Counted from the first letter of the stretch, positions 33,015 to 44,620 are shown. The stretch: DNA of 64,000 nucleotides from Galeruca laticollis (GCA_963921935.1 OY998177.1:101547015-101611014); one strand, 5' to 3'. Program-made: numbers and translations. The notes: generated from the sequence alone by a model not told the origin.

Positions 33015-35796
33015 ATGGCAACATGGAATATCAGGACAATGCTGACAATGGGAAAAATGGAGGAAATTGCAAAAGAGATGTTGGAATATAAAATAGAGAT
33101 ATTGGCACTTCAAAAAATACGCTGGAAAGGTGAAGGACAAATAAACAAAGGAGAATATATATTTTTTTATGGAGGGGAAGACAGTCGAGTAAAGAACGGC
33201 ACAGGATTTATGATAAGCAAAAGACTAAGAAATAATATACTAGGATATCAAAATTAAGATTGAAAAACCACATGGCAAATATTGCAATAATTAATAGTTA
33301 CGCACCGACGGAAGAAGCAAAAGATGAAGACAAAGATGAATTTCACGAGAAATTGGCAAAGGTATGTGAGGAAACCGCAAGACATGATACATTAATATTT
33401 ATTGGAGATATGAATGCGAAAATAGGAAAAGAAGACTACTCAAATAATGTTGCAGGGAAGTACACTATACATGAAACATCTAACGATAATGGACGGCGAC
33501 TATGCAATTTAGCTGAGGAGCTCAACATGTATATTAGCAGCACTAGTTTCAAGCACAAGAAAGAACAAAATTACATGGATTATACCTGGGACTACTACGG
33601 TGAACCAGATAGATCATGTTCTGATAGCAAAAAGGAGATCAAATATGATACAGGATGTAAGGTCATACAGAGGAACAAGTGTTGATACTGATCATCAATT
33701 AGTAATTCTCAAAATGCAAATGAGAATTGTAAATATAGTAAATAGGACAACAAAATGGAACGCGCAGAAATTGAAAAGTAGTGAAAATGAATATGGGGAA
33801 GAAGTGAAGAAGCAACTACAAAAGAGCAAAGAACAAGATAATATCGATGAACAATGGAAGGAAATAAAAAGAAGTATAATAACGGCAGCAGAGGAAGTGG
33901 TTGATACAAAAGATACAAGACAGAATAATAAATGGTTTGATCAAGAATGTGAAATAAAGATAAAAGAGAAAAAAGAAGCCAGACTAGAGTGGCTGCGAAC
34001 TAAGCAACAAAACTTTCATGATAAATACAGAAAAATAAGAAAAGAGAGCGCCAAGTTGATAAAGGCAAAAAGAATAAAATGGTTAAATGAAAGCATGGAC
34101 ATATTAGAGAATGATAATAAAAATAATGTAAAATTATATCAATATACAAAGAGACAAAGCAGAAAATCAACTGCAATAAATATCAAGGAAAAAGAGTGGA
34201 GTCAATATTTCAAGAATTTATTAACGAAAGAAGATGGGGAGTATGAAGAAGATGATATGACTGATAATGATACAGGAATAGAATACGAAGAAAAACCGAC
34301 CGCAGAGGAATGCAACGACATAATTAATAAATTGAAACACAACAAAGCAGGAGGGTCAGACGAAATAATAAATGAGCTGATAAAATATAGAGGAGATGAT
34401 CTAAGACATAAAATATTCAAAATCATGGAAAGAATATGGGAATCAGAAACAATGCCAAAAGAATGGTCTACTGGTATGATTATACCAATAATGAAGAAAG
34501 GAAATCGTAATATTTGTAGCAATTATAGAGGAATTAGTTTACTCAATACCGTATATAAAATACTAACAACGATAATAAATGAAAGGTTAAAAAAGGTAAT
34601 GGAATCAAATATAGGGGAGTATCAAAAAGGTTTTCGGAAAGGAAAATCAACAGTAGATGCCATACATACTATAAATCAAGTAATTGAAAAATGTTATGAA
34701 CACAATGTTGGAGCCCAAATGCTATTTATTGACTTCAAGCAAGCTTTCGACAGCTTGGAACGGAGGACAATCATAAAGGATATGGAACAACTAAATGTAC
34801 CACAAAAGATCATACGGTTGGTGAAAATGACGATGAAAGATTCTAGGGCAAAAGTAATAACAAGGGAAGGTCCATCAGAGGAATTTGAGATAAATGCTGG
34901 AGTAAGGCAACGAGATGGGCTGTCAGCGGTATTGTTTAACATAGCAGTGGATGGCATAATTAGGAAGCATAATTAATAAATCAAAACAAATAATGGCATA
35001 TGCTGATGATTTAACCATAATAGCGAGAGACCGAAAGAGCCTTGAAGAAACATTAGAGAAAAATGTAAAGGAAGCGGGAAAAAGAGGATTAAAAATAAAT
35101 CAGGAGAAAACATAATATATGGAAATGAAAAGAAAGAAGGAAGTCTACCAACCAGAAGCAGTAAAGTTAAATGAATTCACTTTTGAAGTTGTTAACACCT
35201 TTAAGTATCTGGGAACAAATATTAGTAACAAAAACGACACAAAAATCGGGATAAGGCAAAGAATTCAAACAGGGTATAGAGCATATAATAAATTTGAAAA
35301 CATCATGCAGAGTAAAAGAATAAGCCGAGCAACAAACTTAAGAGTCTACAGGACGGCGATAAAACCGGTAGTTACATATGCGGCAGAAACTATGAAACTG
35401 ACAAATGAGGACGAAGAGCAACTAAGGATATATGAAAGAAGAATAATTAGAAATATTTATGGACCGGTCAAACTAGGGTATAACGAGTACCGAAGACTTA
35501 TGAATTATGAAATTAGAAATATATTAGAAAATGAGGACATAGTAAACACAATTAAATCAAATAGGATTCGTTGGTACGGACATGTTGAAAGAATGGAGAA
35601 AGGACAGGAGGTGAAGAGAATTACAGAATGGAGACCGAATGAGGAAAGATTACCAGGAAGACCAAAAATTAGATGGGAAGATCAGGTTGTGAAAGATATA
35701 AAAATTTTGGGAGCACAAGGCGGGGAGAGACAGATGCAGGACAGAAAGGAGTGGAGAATAATTGTCGAAACTGCAAAAACCTCTAATGAATTGTAG
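33015..35796 (+). pseudogene. RTE LINE ORF2: endonuclease and reverse transcriptase
   Basis: The APE-type endonuclease begins MATWNIRTMLTMGKMEEI and carries RWKGEGQ, GTGFMI, FIGDMNAKIGKED and, after a frameshift, NQIDHVLI and TDHQLV (catalytic His). RT: KHNKAGGSDEIINELIK, IIPIMKKGNRNICSNYRGIS, motif A FIDFKQAFDSLERR, motif B AGVRQRDGLSAVLFN (the usual G is R). Motif C MAYADDLTIIA (34994) comes after a stop. The tail is FKYLGTNISNKND to RIRWYGHVERMEKG. Breaks lie near 33257, 33600-33685, 34975 and 35115. It nicks DNA and copies its RNA on site. The two catalytic aspartates of RT are kept. Confidence 0.88.
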
Positions 35797-35916
35797 ATAA
35801 ACAGCAAGAAAAACGTGGGCTGAACCCCCACAAGATACAGGGTCAAAAGAGCTCAATCTGAGCGGCTACAACTCCAACTGGAGTGTATAGCCTTGTATAT
35901 ATATAAACGCTTAAAT

Positions 35917-36561
35917 TCTTCCCTAACTTGTTCAATGGTGAAGAAATAAATCGAACAAGATCAAAAATAAGTCAAGAATGGCACTATTAATATATATCCA
36001 CCAATACTAGAATACTATAATTACTATAATAATTTGCGCAAACTATTCAAAACTCATACGTGAGTAAGAGAGAGAGACAGGTGTGCGCACATAAAACAGA
36101 CAAAATATATTTCCGATTTTGCGCGACACAAAAAGGAGGGAACAGTGTTTTGGTTTGGTTATCTACTATTTATAACTAATTATCTGATTATGAATATAAT
36201 ACCGGTCGCAAATTACTCTAAAATAATAAGTCAACAAACGAAATACTTAATTGGAATTGAATCGGAAAACCAACAACTAAAAATTAGATTCAAGTTACCT
36301 AAACGCGATACGAAGACTAATATTTAATTCGGTATATTAACAACTAAAGCTTGATTCAAAGTTTTATCCGGCTCGAAGGCCAAGTTTACGATATGGCAAA
36401 AACGAATAGTCTCTATGTTTGCTATAAATTAATCTTATTAGTGAACTGCATAATAAATTAATCTTAACCTTATGCACCGCAGGTTGTAAATCCTTAAATA
36501 TTGGGTGAAATACTCGTAGCTATAGGATAAGATAGAAAGGGGAATCAAATTGACCTTTCAT
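35917..36561. other. AT-rich DNA, probably Bel-Pao leader or LTR remnant
   Basis: On the minus strand this would be the continuation of the Bel-Pao 5' leader after the RTE insertion is removed. It includes a CT-rich run (TCTCTCTCTCTTAC). No LTR ends could be paired. Confidence 0.35.
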
Positions 36562-36765
36562 TGAGCAGTGTGAATAAAAATTCAGTAAAAGCTAAAACTT
36601 ACATTTTCCTAGCAAATGCTTAGTTTGCTCTGAATAAAAATAAGTAGTCTAAAAATGGTGTGAATGAAAGTAAGCCATTACAAAGAATATTAAGGAAAAG
36701 CTTACATTTTTGCAAACTTGTTAGACCCTGGCTTAAAAATTTAGTATTGTCAAACAGTTTGGCAG

Positions 36766-37702
36766 AAATGGTTGCATTTATGAATATAAGATCTGTATAA
36801 TTTTATCCCGAAAGAATAGAAAGTCGTGCTGAAGAATACCACGGTCTGTATAAATTTAGTGAAGAAAATGTTGAGTGGATAGCTAACGATTTTTTGAAGG
36901 TAAAAGTGGAGACTAGAGGTGGTGTATTGAGTCCAAAAAAACAAATGCAAATATTTTTGCGATTCATAAGTGATCCTGGATTTCAAATAGGGATCGGAAA
37001 AGAAGAAGGAGATCATAGAACAACAATATGTAAAACGATATCTCACGTTTTACAAAAATGATTTAAAAGACAGAAAACTCGACAGACCAGGCAATCAACG
37101 AATGGGCACAGTTGTATAGATTTCCCGGTGCTTTTGGTGCAATTGATTGCACTCATGTACCAATAATAAATACATCGCTACATGGTGACGAGTATATCAA
37201 TAGGAAAGGCTGGTGTAGTATAAATGTGCAAGCAACTTGTAACCGAAAAGAAATTTTTACATCCGTAGATGCTCAATGGCCTGGCTCGGTGTACGACAGT
37301 CGTATTTTAAGAAGATCAAATATTTTTGGTATGATGAGAAGACGTCAACAGAACTATGAACTTATCTCACCTCAAGAAATTACGGATCATAATAAAAATA
37401 AGAGGAAGCGCGTTATTATAGAACGCTGTTTCAGACAACTAAAACGTCGATTCCCTGTTTTGCAACATCAGATACGATTGAACATTGACAAAATTCCGTC
37501 AGTAATCGTCAGCGCTGTGGTTCTGCATAATGTTGCTAATTATTTAAATGACCAATTACCGAATGACGGAGAAGGAGTAGCCGCCGAGGATCACGATGGT
37601 GAAGAAGTTGTGGAATGTAATTATGAGCTGAATAACGATCGTCAGCGTGGTCAACAGAGACGAGAAGAAATAAAAAATATATTCTTTCAATTGCAAGTGT
37701 AA
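36766..37702 (+). pseudogene. Harbinger H2 transposase, lacks second catalytic block
   Basis: Starts near 36766 (a TAA ten codons later). It reads RAEEYHGLYKFSEENVEWIA and KKQMQIFLRFISDPGFQIG. After a frameshift near 37062 comes RFPGAFGAIDCTHVPI (first catalytic Asp) and SVYDSRI, then RVIIERCFRQLKRRFPVL with VVLHNVA and the acidic tail. Between IFGMMRRRQQN and ITDHNKNK the expected GDSGY block (second Asp) is missing: an internal deletion. It resembles HARBI1-type nucleases. The open frame 37112-37702 (196 aa) is otherwise undamaged. Confidence 0.85.
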
Positions 37703-37955
37703 ATATACTACTAAGTTCGATGCCATATATATCATAAGACAACATGTATATTAATACGTAATAAGTGAAATAAACAAGATACTTTAAGGAGGATTTTTTC
37801 GACAACAACTTTTTCAGGCACATTGTATCATGTTATATTTTATGGTGTTTATTATTTTGAATTACTTTTTAAGTTAAATTTAAATGTAAGTAGGTACCTT
37901 TATCTGAGTCAAGTTCTTTAATTTATTTAAAAAAATCGTTAACAATGAAAACAAT

Positions 37956-38660
37956 TTAATCCTTTTCCTTTTGAACCCTTATTAGTTCCAGCTGTTCCAA
38001 CAATACCAGTCGTTGGAGCTTTGTATAGGACAAAATTGAGGTTTCGTCTATTTCCTTAAATTTGGTTCTTCTGGTAACTGGAGACTTATCAGGTAAAGGC
38101 CGAACATGAGGTGGAGGTAGAATAAATTCTTCAGTTTTGGACGTTGATGGCTGAGGTTGTTCCATCACAGATCCTATCGGCATTGCTCCTGAAATAATTT
38201 TTTGAAACAAATGGCAGAAAAACAGTAATTTATACTATTCGGCGAAAAAATACTTAATTTTGCTTTTACATCTTCATACCATTTATTTGTTTTTATAGCC
38301 ATACTTTATTACCTACCTGGTACACATTAGCGCCAAAAGTTGTTTTTCCCACGCGTTTAAAACAATTTTCTGATTTCCCGTTGCAGTTTTGTCCGTCTTT
38401 TTCTTCAACTCGGTCTTCATATTTTGGATTTTCTTCTTTAGTTGTTTTTCAGTTAAATCCCTTCCAATTTGCGAAATATATTTTTGGTGGATTTCTTTGT
38501 ATGCTTGTTTTTTTTTCTCTTTTATTTTAGGAACTTGCGATTTATTAAATATAATATAATAGCTTTTCAAAATTTCCATCAATTTCAGGTTGGACGAAAT
38601 TTTTGCAGGAACTTCCTCCGTCAAAAAATCACTTGTAGAATTTTCTGAATCACTACTCAT
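37956..38660 (-). pseudogene. Harbinger H2 Myb/SANT-like partner protein
   Basis: Exon 1 (38317-38660) begins MSSDSENSTSDFLTEEVPAK and holds a lysine-rich trihelix-like region (KKKIQNMKTELKKKTDKTAT, then LNAWEKQLLALM). Intron 38190-38316 runs from GTAGGT to TTTCAG. Exon 2 (37956-38189) has a proline-rich linker (PPPHVRPLPDKSPVTRRTKF) and a C-terminal coiled coil (LQRLVLLEQLELIRVQKEKD). The joined phase is off by one, suggesting a small indel. This is the DNA-binding partner seen beside Harbinger transposases. Confidence 0.7.
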
Positions 38661-38889
38661 TTTGAACGTAAACCGTTAGCACTCGTTAAAGATACTGGTT
38701 TAAAAAAATTTCATGTGCTCGATATTTGCCTTTGTCGATTTGCACATCGGCAGTTAAAATTTGCCCGTACACATACAGTCTATCGAGGTTCACGGCCGAC
38801 TGATTAGTCATAAAAATATAAATATAGGCCTTATCAGTATAAAAACATTTTTTTTGGATGATTTACCAAATAAGAACTTTAAGGATATA

Positions 38890-39015
38890 CTTGAAATATC
38901 TAGCTTTTGCTAGTAAGTAAAAGCAAAAGGTTATTCACTTCAATTTTATCAAATGCTATTAGCTAAAGCTAAATCTACCAAGTAAAAGCTAAAGCTTATA
39001 CTTCATACTAAAAGC
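38890..39015. repeat. subterminal AGCTAAAG/AAGCAAAAG motif cluster
   Basis: Repeated AAAGCTAAAG, TAAAAGCAAAAG and TTAGCTAAAG words on both strands just inside the right end of H2. A thinner set is at 36588-36700 inside the left end. They may be binding sites for the Myb/SANT or transposase protein (inferred). Confidence 0.55.
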
Positions 39016-39043
39016 AAAAGCTAAGTTTTTATTCTCTCGGGCC

Positions 39044-39536
39044 ATTGTGATTAATTATAATGAAGCAAAATGATAACCGTGAGTAATTTGTGAAACATTG
39101 TTATCTGTCGATGAGCTTGAGCTAGCTATAGCACCGTTTTCTCTCGTTTTTTTCAACGATGTTAAGATGATGTTCATTGCTTAGCTTTAGATATGTCATG
39201 AGATATTCAGATGAATAATGACCAGTAACTTCTTGTAAGTTGGCTCCAGATTTTGTCGAAATGGTTACAGCGCTGGACCTTCTTAGTATTAAACACAATA
39301 CTCTGCGCCCCTAGACGTGTCCATTTACTGAGTTGGTTGATACCTATTGGACAATTTTTGTACCCAATTCCTATCTTCTTACAATCCGAAATTGGAGTTG
39401 ACAACAATCGAGTCGTTTTCGGTGTTCTTTTGCTCAATATCTTCTCTAGTAGATGCACTGGACACTTATCTTTTCATTCTTTGTTCGAAACTAACCATTA
39501 AAATGCAGCGGTAGGGTTAAACAACATCGTCAAGGG
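39044..39536. other. short stretch with a weak RT-like frame
   Basis: The minus-strand frame 39207-39458 contains INQLSKWTRLGAQSIVFNTK, faintly like the post-catalytic region of LINE RTs. Too short and frame-broken to assign. Confidence 0.25.
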
Positions 39537-39670
39537 AATAATCGCTTAATGAAATTAACTGTCTCGACCCTTACTTCGTGGAATCTGCTCATATTAGTGT
39601 TTTAATTGACACTCACAGTTTCTAGTTATTTCCACAATATAACAAGAGTTATTGAAAATACTAAAAAATT

Positions 39671-39704
39671 GACAATTGTTTCGATAAATTAATAACATCG
39701 TCAG
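39671..39704 (-). ncRNA. hammerhead-ribozyme-like motif, left Penelope arm
   Basis: Minus strand: CTGACGA, then a stem with one changed base (GTTA in place of GATA), GAAAC, AATT, GTC. The core is intact. Confidence 0.6.
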
Positions 39705-39965
39705 AATGACAGAAGTTACATTTCATTTGATGCCTACCTGATGTTTAGTAGTTATATTTGGCTAGACCAAGAAGTGACCTAACTTGTAATTGACTTAATA
39801 TATGTTTATAGAAAAAAGAAGAAGATGTGATATTACAAATATTGAAGCTTAGATATTATTAGCCCTATGGTGATATCCTGGATATCATTTTTCCAATTAA
39901 GATCAGTATAACTGTGCAATGATATAGAAAACCAGGAAAACTCTATCTGCTGATCTTTACAATTA

Positions 39966-40784
39966 TCACTTAAGAAGACAGTTTATTAGTGGAGCACTCC
40001 CTAGATTTAAATGTTCATTGATAACTTCATATTGTGGGTTTCTTAAATGTCTTCTAATTTCCAATTCTTCAAGGAAATCCAGTTCTTGTTTCTTTTTACA
40101 AATATGCAGCACTTCCAATTTTGTGTTAGGTGTCAATGAATCATTGGTGTCAAGTAGATGTTTCACGATTTATCTGGTTGTTTTAATCTGTATACTCGTA
40201 AGTGTTCACTGTATCGGATTTCAAAATTCCTAAGCGTCTGACCCAAATAGACAGCATTACATTCTGGACATTTGAGTTTATATATACCTGACTTCCTCAA
40301 TAGTGGTATTTTTGTTTTTACATTTAACAATTTTGTACTAACGTTGCTTTCTGTTTTAAAAGAAATTGTTGTATTCGTTGCTGAAGATATTATCTTTGAA
40401 ATATTACTAGAAATATTTCCTGCATATGTTATGGTTTCATAAGTTTTTATTTCATCAGCTTGTTTAGGAAATATTAGTTGTAATGCCAGTTTTTCCTCTT
40501 TTTTACTAATTAGCTTATTAATCATATCTAATGGATAACCGTTAGATGTTGCTATTTGTTTGATTGTATTATTCTCTCTATCAAAATTACATTTGTTCAT
40601 AGGAACTGAAAAAACTCTATGTATCATTGAATTATATGCCGCTAGTCTGTGTGACATAGGTTGATTGGAATTGAACGGAATTGTCACATCAGTCTGTGTT
40701 GGTTTTCGGTAAATTGAATAATCAAGTACATTATTAACTCTTTGAATTTTTAGATCAAGAAAATTGATTGAGCTATTTTTTTCA
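39966..40784 (-). pseudogene. Penelope RT end and GIY-YIG endonuclease, left arm
   Basis: Starts at the arm junction in IQRVNNVLDYSIYRKPTQTD. It runs open from 40687 through IRYSEHLRVYRLKQPDKS, with GIYKLKCPECNAVYLGQT in the GIY-YIG part. A small deletion near 40165 removes a few residues before KHLLDTNDSLTPNTK (a histidine-to-aspartate change against the other copies). The end is at 39966. RT catalytic motifs are absent through 5' truncation. Confidence 0.85.
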
Positions 40785-42086
40785 ATTAGACCTGTAGTTT
40801 CTTATGTTAATGCTCCTAATAATATATTGGCAAAGAGGCTCAACAATATACTCAATAGTTACGGATATGAATCTCAGTACTCAATTAGAAATTCAATAGA
40901 ACAAAGAAAAAAGTTGAAAGCAATCCACTTGCAAGATAAAAATATTAATCCAGGAATAATATCAGATATACTTAATTTATTTGATGTATGCATCAATCAG
41001 AATTATTTCACTTTTGACAATAAGATATATATTCAAAATGAAGGTTTACCAATGGGAAGCCCTATATCACCTATTTTAGCAAACATTTTTATGGACAATT
41101 TAGAAAGTAAGATCTTTGAAAGTAATATTTCGAAAAATATTTTATTTTGGTATTGATATGTAGATGGCATATTAGCTTGTTTTATGGGTAGTGAACGACA
41201 ATTAGATGTATTTTTCAACCACATCAATAATTTACACACGAAAATTAAATTTACATTAGAAATTGAAGAAAATAGCTCAATCAATTTTCTTGATCTAAAA
41301 ATTCAAACAGTTAATAATGTACTTGATTATTCAATTTACCGAAAACCAACACAGACTTATGTGACAATTCCGTTCAATTCCAATCACCCTATGTCACACA
41401 GACTAGCGGCATATAATTCAATGATACATAGAACTTTTTCAGTTCCTATCAACAAATGTAATTTGGATAGAGAGATTAACGCCATTAAACAAATAGCAAC
41501 ATCTAACGGTTATCCATTAGATATGATAAATAAGCTAATTAGTAAGAAAGAGGAAAAACTGGCATTACAACTAATATTTCCTAAACAAGCTGATGAAATA
41601 AAAACTTATAAAACCATCACATATGCAGGAAATATTTCTAGTAATATTCCAAAGTTAATATCTTCAGCAACGAAAACAACAATTTCTTTTAAAACAGAAA
41701 GTAAGGTTAGTAAAAAATTGTTAAATGTAAAAACAAAAATACCACTATTAAAGAAGTCAGGTATATATAAACTCAAATGTCCAGAATGTAATGCTGTCTA
41801 TTTGGGTCAGACGCTTAGGAATTTTGAAATCCGATACAGTGAACACTTACGAGCATACAGATTAAAACAACCAGATAAATCCCACTACGCAAAACATCTA
41901 CTTGACACCAATCATTCATTGACACCTAACACAAAACTAGAAGTGCTGCATATTTGTAAAAAGAAACAAGAACTGGATTTCCTTGAAGAATTGGAAATTA
42001 GAAGACATTTAAGAAACCCACAATATGAAGTTGTCAATGAACAGTTAAATCTAGGGAGTTCTCCACTAATAAACTGTCTTCTTTAG
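40785..42086 (+). pseudogene. Penelope RT / GIY-YIG, right arm, motif A deleted
   Basis: Begins at IRPVVSYVNAPNNILAKRLN. An in-frame deletion of about 35 residues after KAIHLQD removes RT motif A (FDVTNLFTKIP in the sister copy). GLPMGSPISPILANIFMDN remains. A TGA lies in FWY*YVD and the YVDD box is changed to YVDG near 41160. From 41184 the frame is open for 300 residues to 42086, covering INFLDLKIQ, the thumb and a complete GIY-YIG domain (GIYKLKCPECNAVYLGQT, then SHYAKHLLDTNHS). The nuclease half is the best preserved in the window. Confidence 0.88.
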
Positions 42087-42350
42087 TGATAATTGTAAAG
42101 ATCAGCAGATATAGTTTTCCTGGTTTTCTATATCATTGCACAGTTATACTGATCTTAATTGGAAAAATGATATCCAGGATATCACCATAGGGCTAATAAT
42201 ATCTAAGCTTCAATATTTGTAATATCACATCTTCTTCTTTTTTCTATAAACATATATTAAGTCAATCACAAGTTAGGTTACTTCTTGGTCTAGCCAAAAA
42301 TAACTACTAAACATCTGGTAGGCATCAAATAAAATGTAACTTCTGTCAAG

Positions 42351-42384
42351 GTGACGATGATATTGATTTATCGAAACAATTGTC
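42351..42384 (+). ncRNA. hammerhead-ribozyme-like motif, right Penelope arm
   Basis: GTGACGA (one core change from CTGACGA), GATA/TATC stem, GAAAC, AATT, GTC. Confidence 0.5.
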
Positions 42385-42476
42385 AATTTCTTAGTATTTT
42401 CTATAACTATAATTATATTGTGGAATTAAGTAGAAACGGTGAGTTTCAATTTAAACACTAATAAAATAATCGCTTA

Positions 42477-43157
42477 TTTATATGCCGTAACTATAATCAA
42501 TTCGTAACTTCTATTGGCTAATTTTATCAGTAAATATATAATCAATAATAAATGTTTGGTTAAAATGGGACAAGTATTAAATTCCTTACAATTCTATGTG
42601 GTAACCGATTAAATTCAAAGTAAATTGCATCAAGTTAGAGTACGACAGATGGTTATGAGTCAGAACTCGACATAAGGCTCTAGTAGCGAAGGACAAGAGA
42701 CGGTTGTAGTGAAGCGTTGTTTCGAAATTAATTATAGAGACTATTTCCGAAAGGTTTATCTCTAAGATTTATTATTTACTGTTAGCAGATTGAAATATTC
42801 GCAGTGAAATAAGGTCACAGTGAATTTAATGAAATCTCAGATAAAATCCAATTAACTTTTGATAAGCAATATTATAAAAAATCTATGAACTAGTTGGATT
42901 TTGACAAATTAACAAAGAATAGTATATTCTATATCAAGGATGAAACAAGCAAAATTCTACACGAGAAGAAAGAAACTGTTCCACGAGCGCAGAATTTTGA
43001 ATTTCAACCGTTTTTTCTGCGACTATCAAATTAACAAAAATATGGAAAAAAGCAGTCTACAAATGAACAAATACAACTTTATTAATAAATAGAAGTTGAA
43101 AATACCTGCTTACATTGATTTTTAATTTTCTTTGTCTTGGTTGGAGATATATACAAA
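42477..43157. other. AT-rich DNA, nothing recognised
   Basis: About 680 bp between two Penelope insertions, without a coding frame or repeat I can name. Confidence 0.4.
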
Positions 43158-43170
43158 GTTCTAAAAAATT

Positions 43171-43204
43171 GACAATTCTTTCGATAACTGAATATCATCG
43201 TCAG
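43171..43204 (-). ncRNA. hammerhead-ribozyme-like motif (left arm)
   Basis: CTGACGA, GATA/TATC stem, GAAAG (C changed to G), AATT, GTC, minus strand. Confidence 0.5.
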
Positions 43205-43673
43205 AATGACAGAGGTTACATTTTATTTGATGCCTACCTGATGATTAGTAGTTATTTTTGGCTAGACCAAGAAGAAAAATCTGTAGTACTACATATTTGT
43301 GATAAGAAGCAAGAACTGGATTTCCTTGATATGAAGAGTTGGAAATTAGAAGACACTTAAGAAACCCACAATATGGAGTGGTCAATTAACAGATACATCT
43401 AGGGAGTTCTCCACTATTAAACTGTCTTCTTAAGTGATAGTTTTCCTGGTTTTCTATATCATTGCACAGTTATACTGATCTCAATTGGAAAAATGATATC
43501 CAGGATATCACCATAGGGCTAATATTAGCCAAGCTTCAGTATTTGTAATATCACATCTTCTTTTTTCTATTAACATATATGAAGTCAATCAGAAGGTAGG
43601 TCACTTCTTGGTCTAGCCAAAAATAGCTACTTATCATCAGGTAGGCATCAAATAAAATTTAACTTCTGTCATT

Positions 43674-43707
43674 CTGACGATGATATTCAGTTATCGAAAC
43701 AATTGTT
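43674..43707 (+). ncRNA. hammerhead-ribozyme-like motif (right arm)
   Basis: CTGACGA, stem with loop TTCAGT, GAAAC, AATT, then GTT in place of GTC at the cleavage site (still allowed by the NUH rule). Confidence 0.5.
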
Positions 43708-44004
43708 AATTTTTTAGAATTTTCAACATTTTTCATTATATTGTGGAATTAGCTAGAAACGTTCAGTTTCATTTAAAACACTAATATGAGTGTATTCCAC
43801 GAAGTAAGGGTTGAGACAGTTAATTTCATCACATACATATATTATTTTTCATAGTTAGGCCAGTACCTTTACAATTTTTAAATGTGACTGATTTAGTGAA
43901 TCGCTTATAGTTTTGGTGCGCAATGGAACAATTATATTTTGTTGATGCTCGTTGTAACGAGAAGATCCCATATATGAATTGGACAAATTTTATTGTTGAA
44001 AATT

Positions 44005-44620
44005 AGATTTGCCGACTGACAATTCTTCGTTTTCAGCAATTTGCGACATTTTGCTTATCGAGACAATTAGACGGTTCTGTCAGGAGTTATGTATATATCC
44101 ATCTGCAACTTCTGTGGATTTCTACCCATCGTGCCGTTCTATGGTTTTTATGTTTCCCCTAGAATCTATTAGTATTGTTGCTGAGGTACTGCGTAAACAC
44201 TGTACTTTGTATAATTGTGAGTCAATCAAATCTAAAAATTGTGCTACTTGTCTAGACATATTACCAAGTTTATTTTTTCCTATAACTTGTTTTGTGCAGC
44301 ATCCTTCTTGAAAGTTATTTAAAAAAAATTGTTTACCACAATGTAGGTCTTAAAGAAACATATATTTTGGATAGGTAATACAAATTTCCAGTAATTGTAA
44401 ATGTTCTACGGATTTTTGTTTTTGTGTGCGGAACTTCAATAACTACTGCAGAACTCAAATCTTTAATATCCTGTATTTTCATTGAGTAGGGTTCATTTTC
44501 TCTACAGTCTCCCGTAATTTCTATAATGATAGCAACCTCAAGAAAGTATTAATATCTACTAGATTACAAATGTTGTTTTTAAGCTGTCTTTGTAGCGACG
44601 TATTTATGCTAGATGAATTT
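44005..44620 (-). pseudogene. Crypton-type tyrosine recombinase, C-terminal half
   Basis: Minus strand. Reads SSINTSLQRQLKNNICNLVD, then after a frameshift VAIIIEITGDCRENEP (first catalytic Arg), VVIEVPHTKTKIRRTFTITG, and EGCCTKQVIGKNKLGNMSRQ. QCLRSTSATILIDSRGNIKT follows, where the HxxR box has its His changed to Gln. RHDG then runs into a TAG where a Trp is usual, and DGYIHNS holds the nucleophilic Tyr. This matches the tyrosine-recombinase core of Crypton-like transposons found in insects. Frameshifts near 44350 and 44535 and the lost box residues show it is dead. The N-terminal part and element ends were not found. Confidence 0.75.

Larger units (their letters stand above)
31770..35902 (+). 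mobile_element. RTE-type LINE
   Basis: 4.1 kb, plus strand, bounded by a perfect 14-bp duplication. It has a 450-bp leader, ORF1 (32218-32913), ORF2 (33015-35796) and a short 3' untranslated region ending TATATAT. The RT C-terminus (RIRWYGHVERM, then GRPKIRWEDQV) is typical of the insect RTE group. It interrupts the Bel-Pao leader, so it is the younger element. Confidence 0.88.
36562..39043. mobile_element. PIF/Harbinger transposon H2
   Basis: Inverted ends share GAATAAAAA followed by TTCAG/CTTAG (left 36562-36600, right 39015-39043). Inside are convergent genes, a DDE_Tnp_4 transposase on plus and a Myb/SANT-like protein on minus. Both ends contain blocks of AAAGCTAAA motifs. The exact target duplication is not clear. 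Confidence 0.75.
39549..42464. mobile_element. Penelope-like element, two-armed insertion (second copy)
   Basis: Bounded by the 12-bp duplication AATAATCGCTTA (39537-39548 and 42465-42476). Left arm is minus-strand (39549 to about 40784), right arm plus-strand (about 40785-42464), both with 3' ends facing outward and both 5'-truncated at the shared junction. Confidence 0.9.
43158..43832. mobile_element. Penelope mini-insertion, two-armed
   Basis: Left arm 43158-43276 is a minus-strand terminal region. Right arm 43277-43832 is plus-strand, starting inside the GIY-YIG gene (VVLHICDKKQELDFLDMKSW) and running to the Penelope 3' terminus (GAAGTAAGGGTTGAGACAG). The left end starts about 13 bp before the hammerhead cleavage site. 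No clean target duplication found. Confidence 0.82.

Noticed and set aside
39207..39458. Minus-strand frame with INQLSKWTRLGAQ, RT-like
   Set aside because: Too short and no RT motif next to it; resemblance may be chance.
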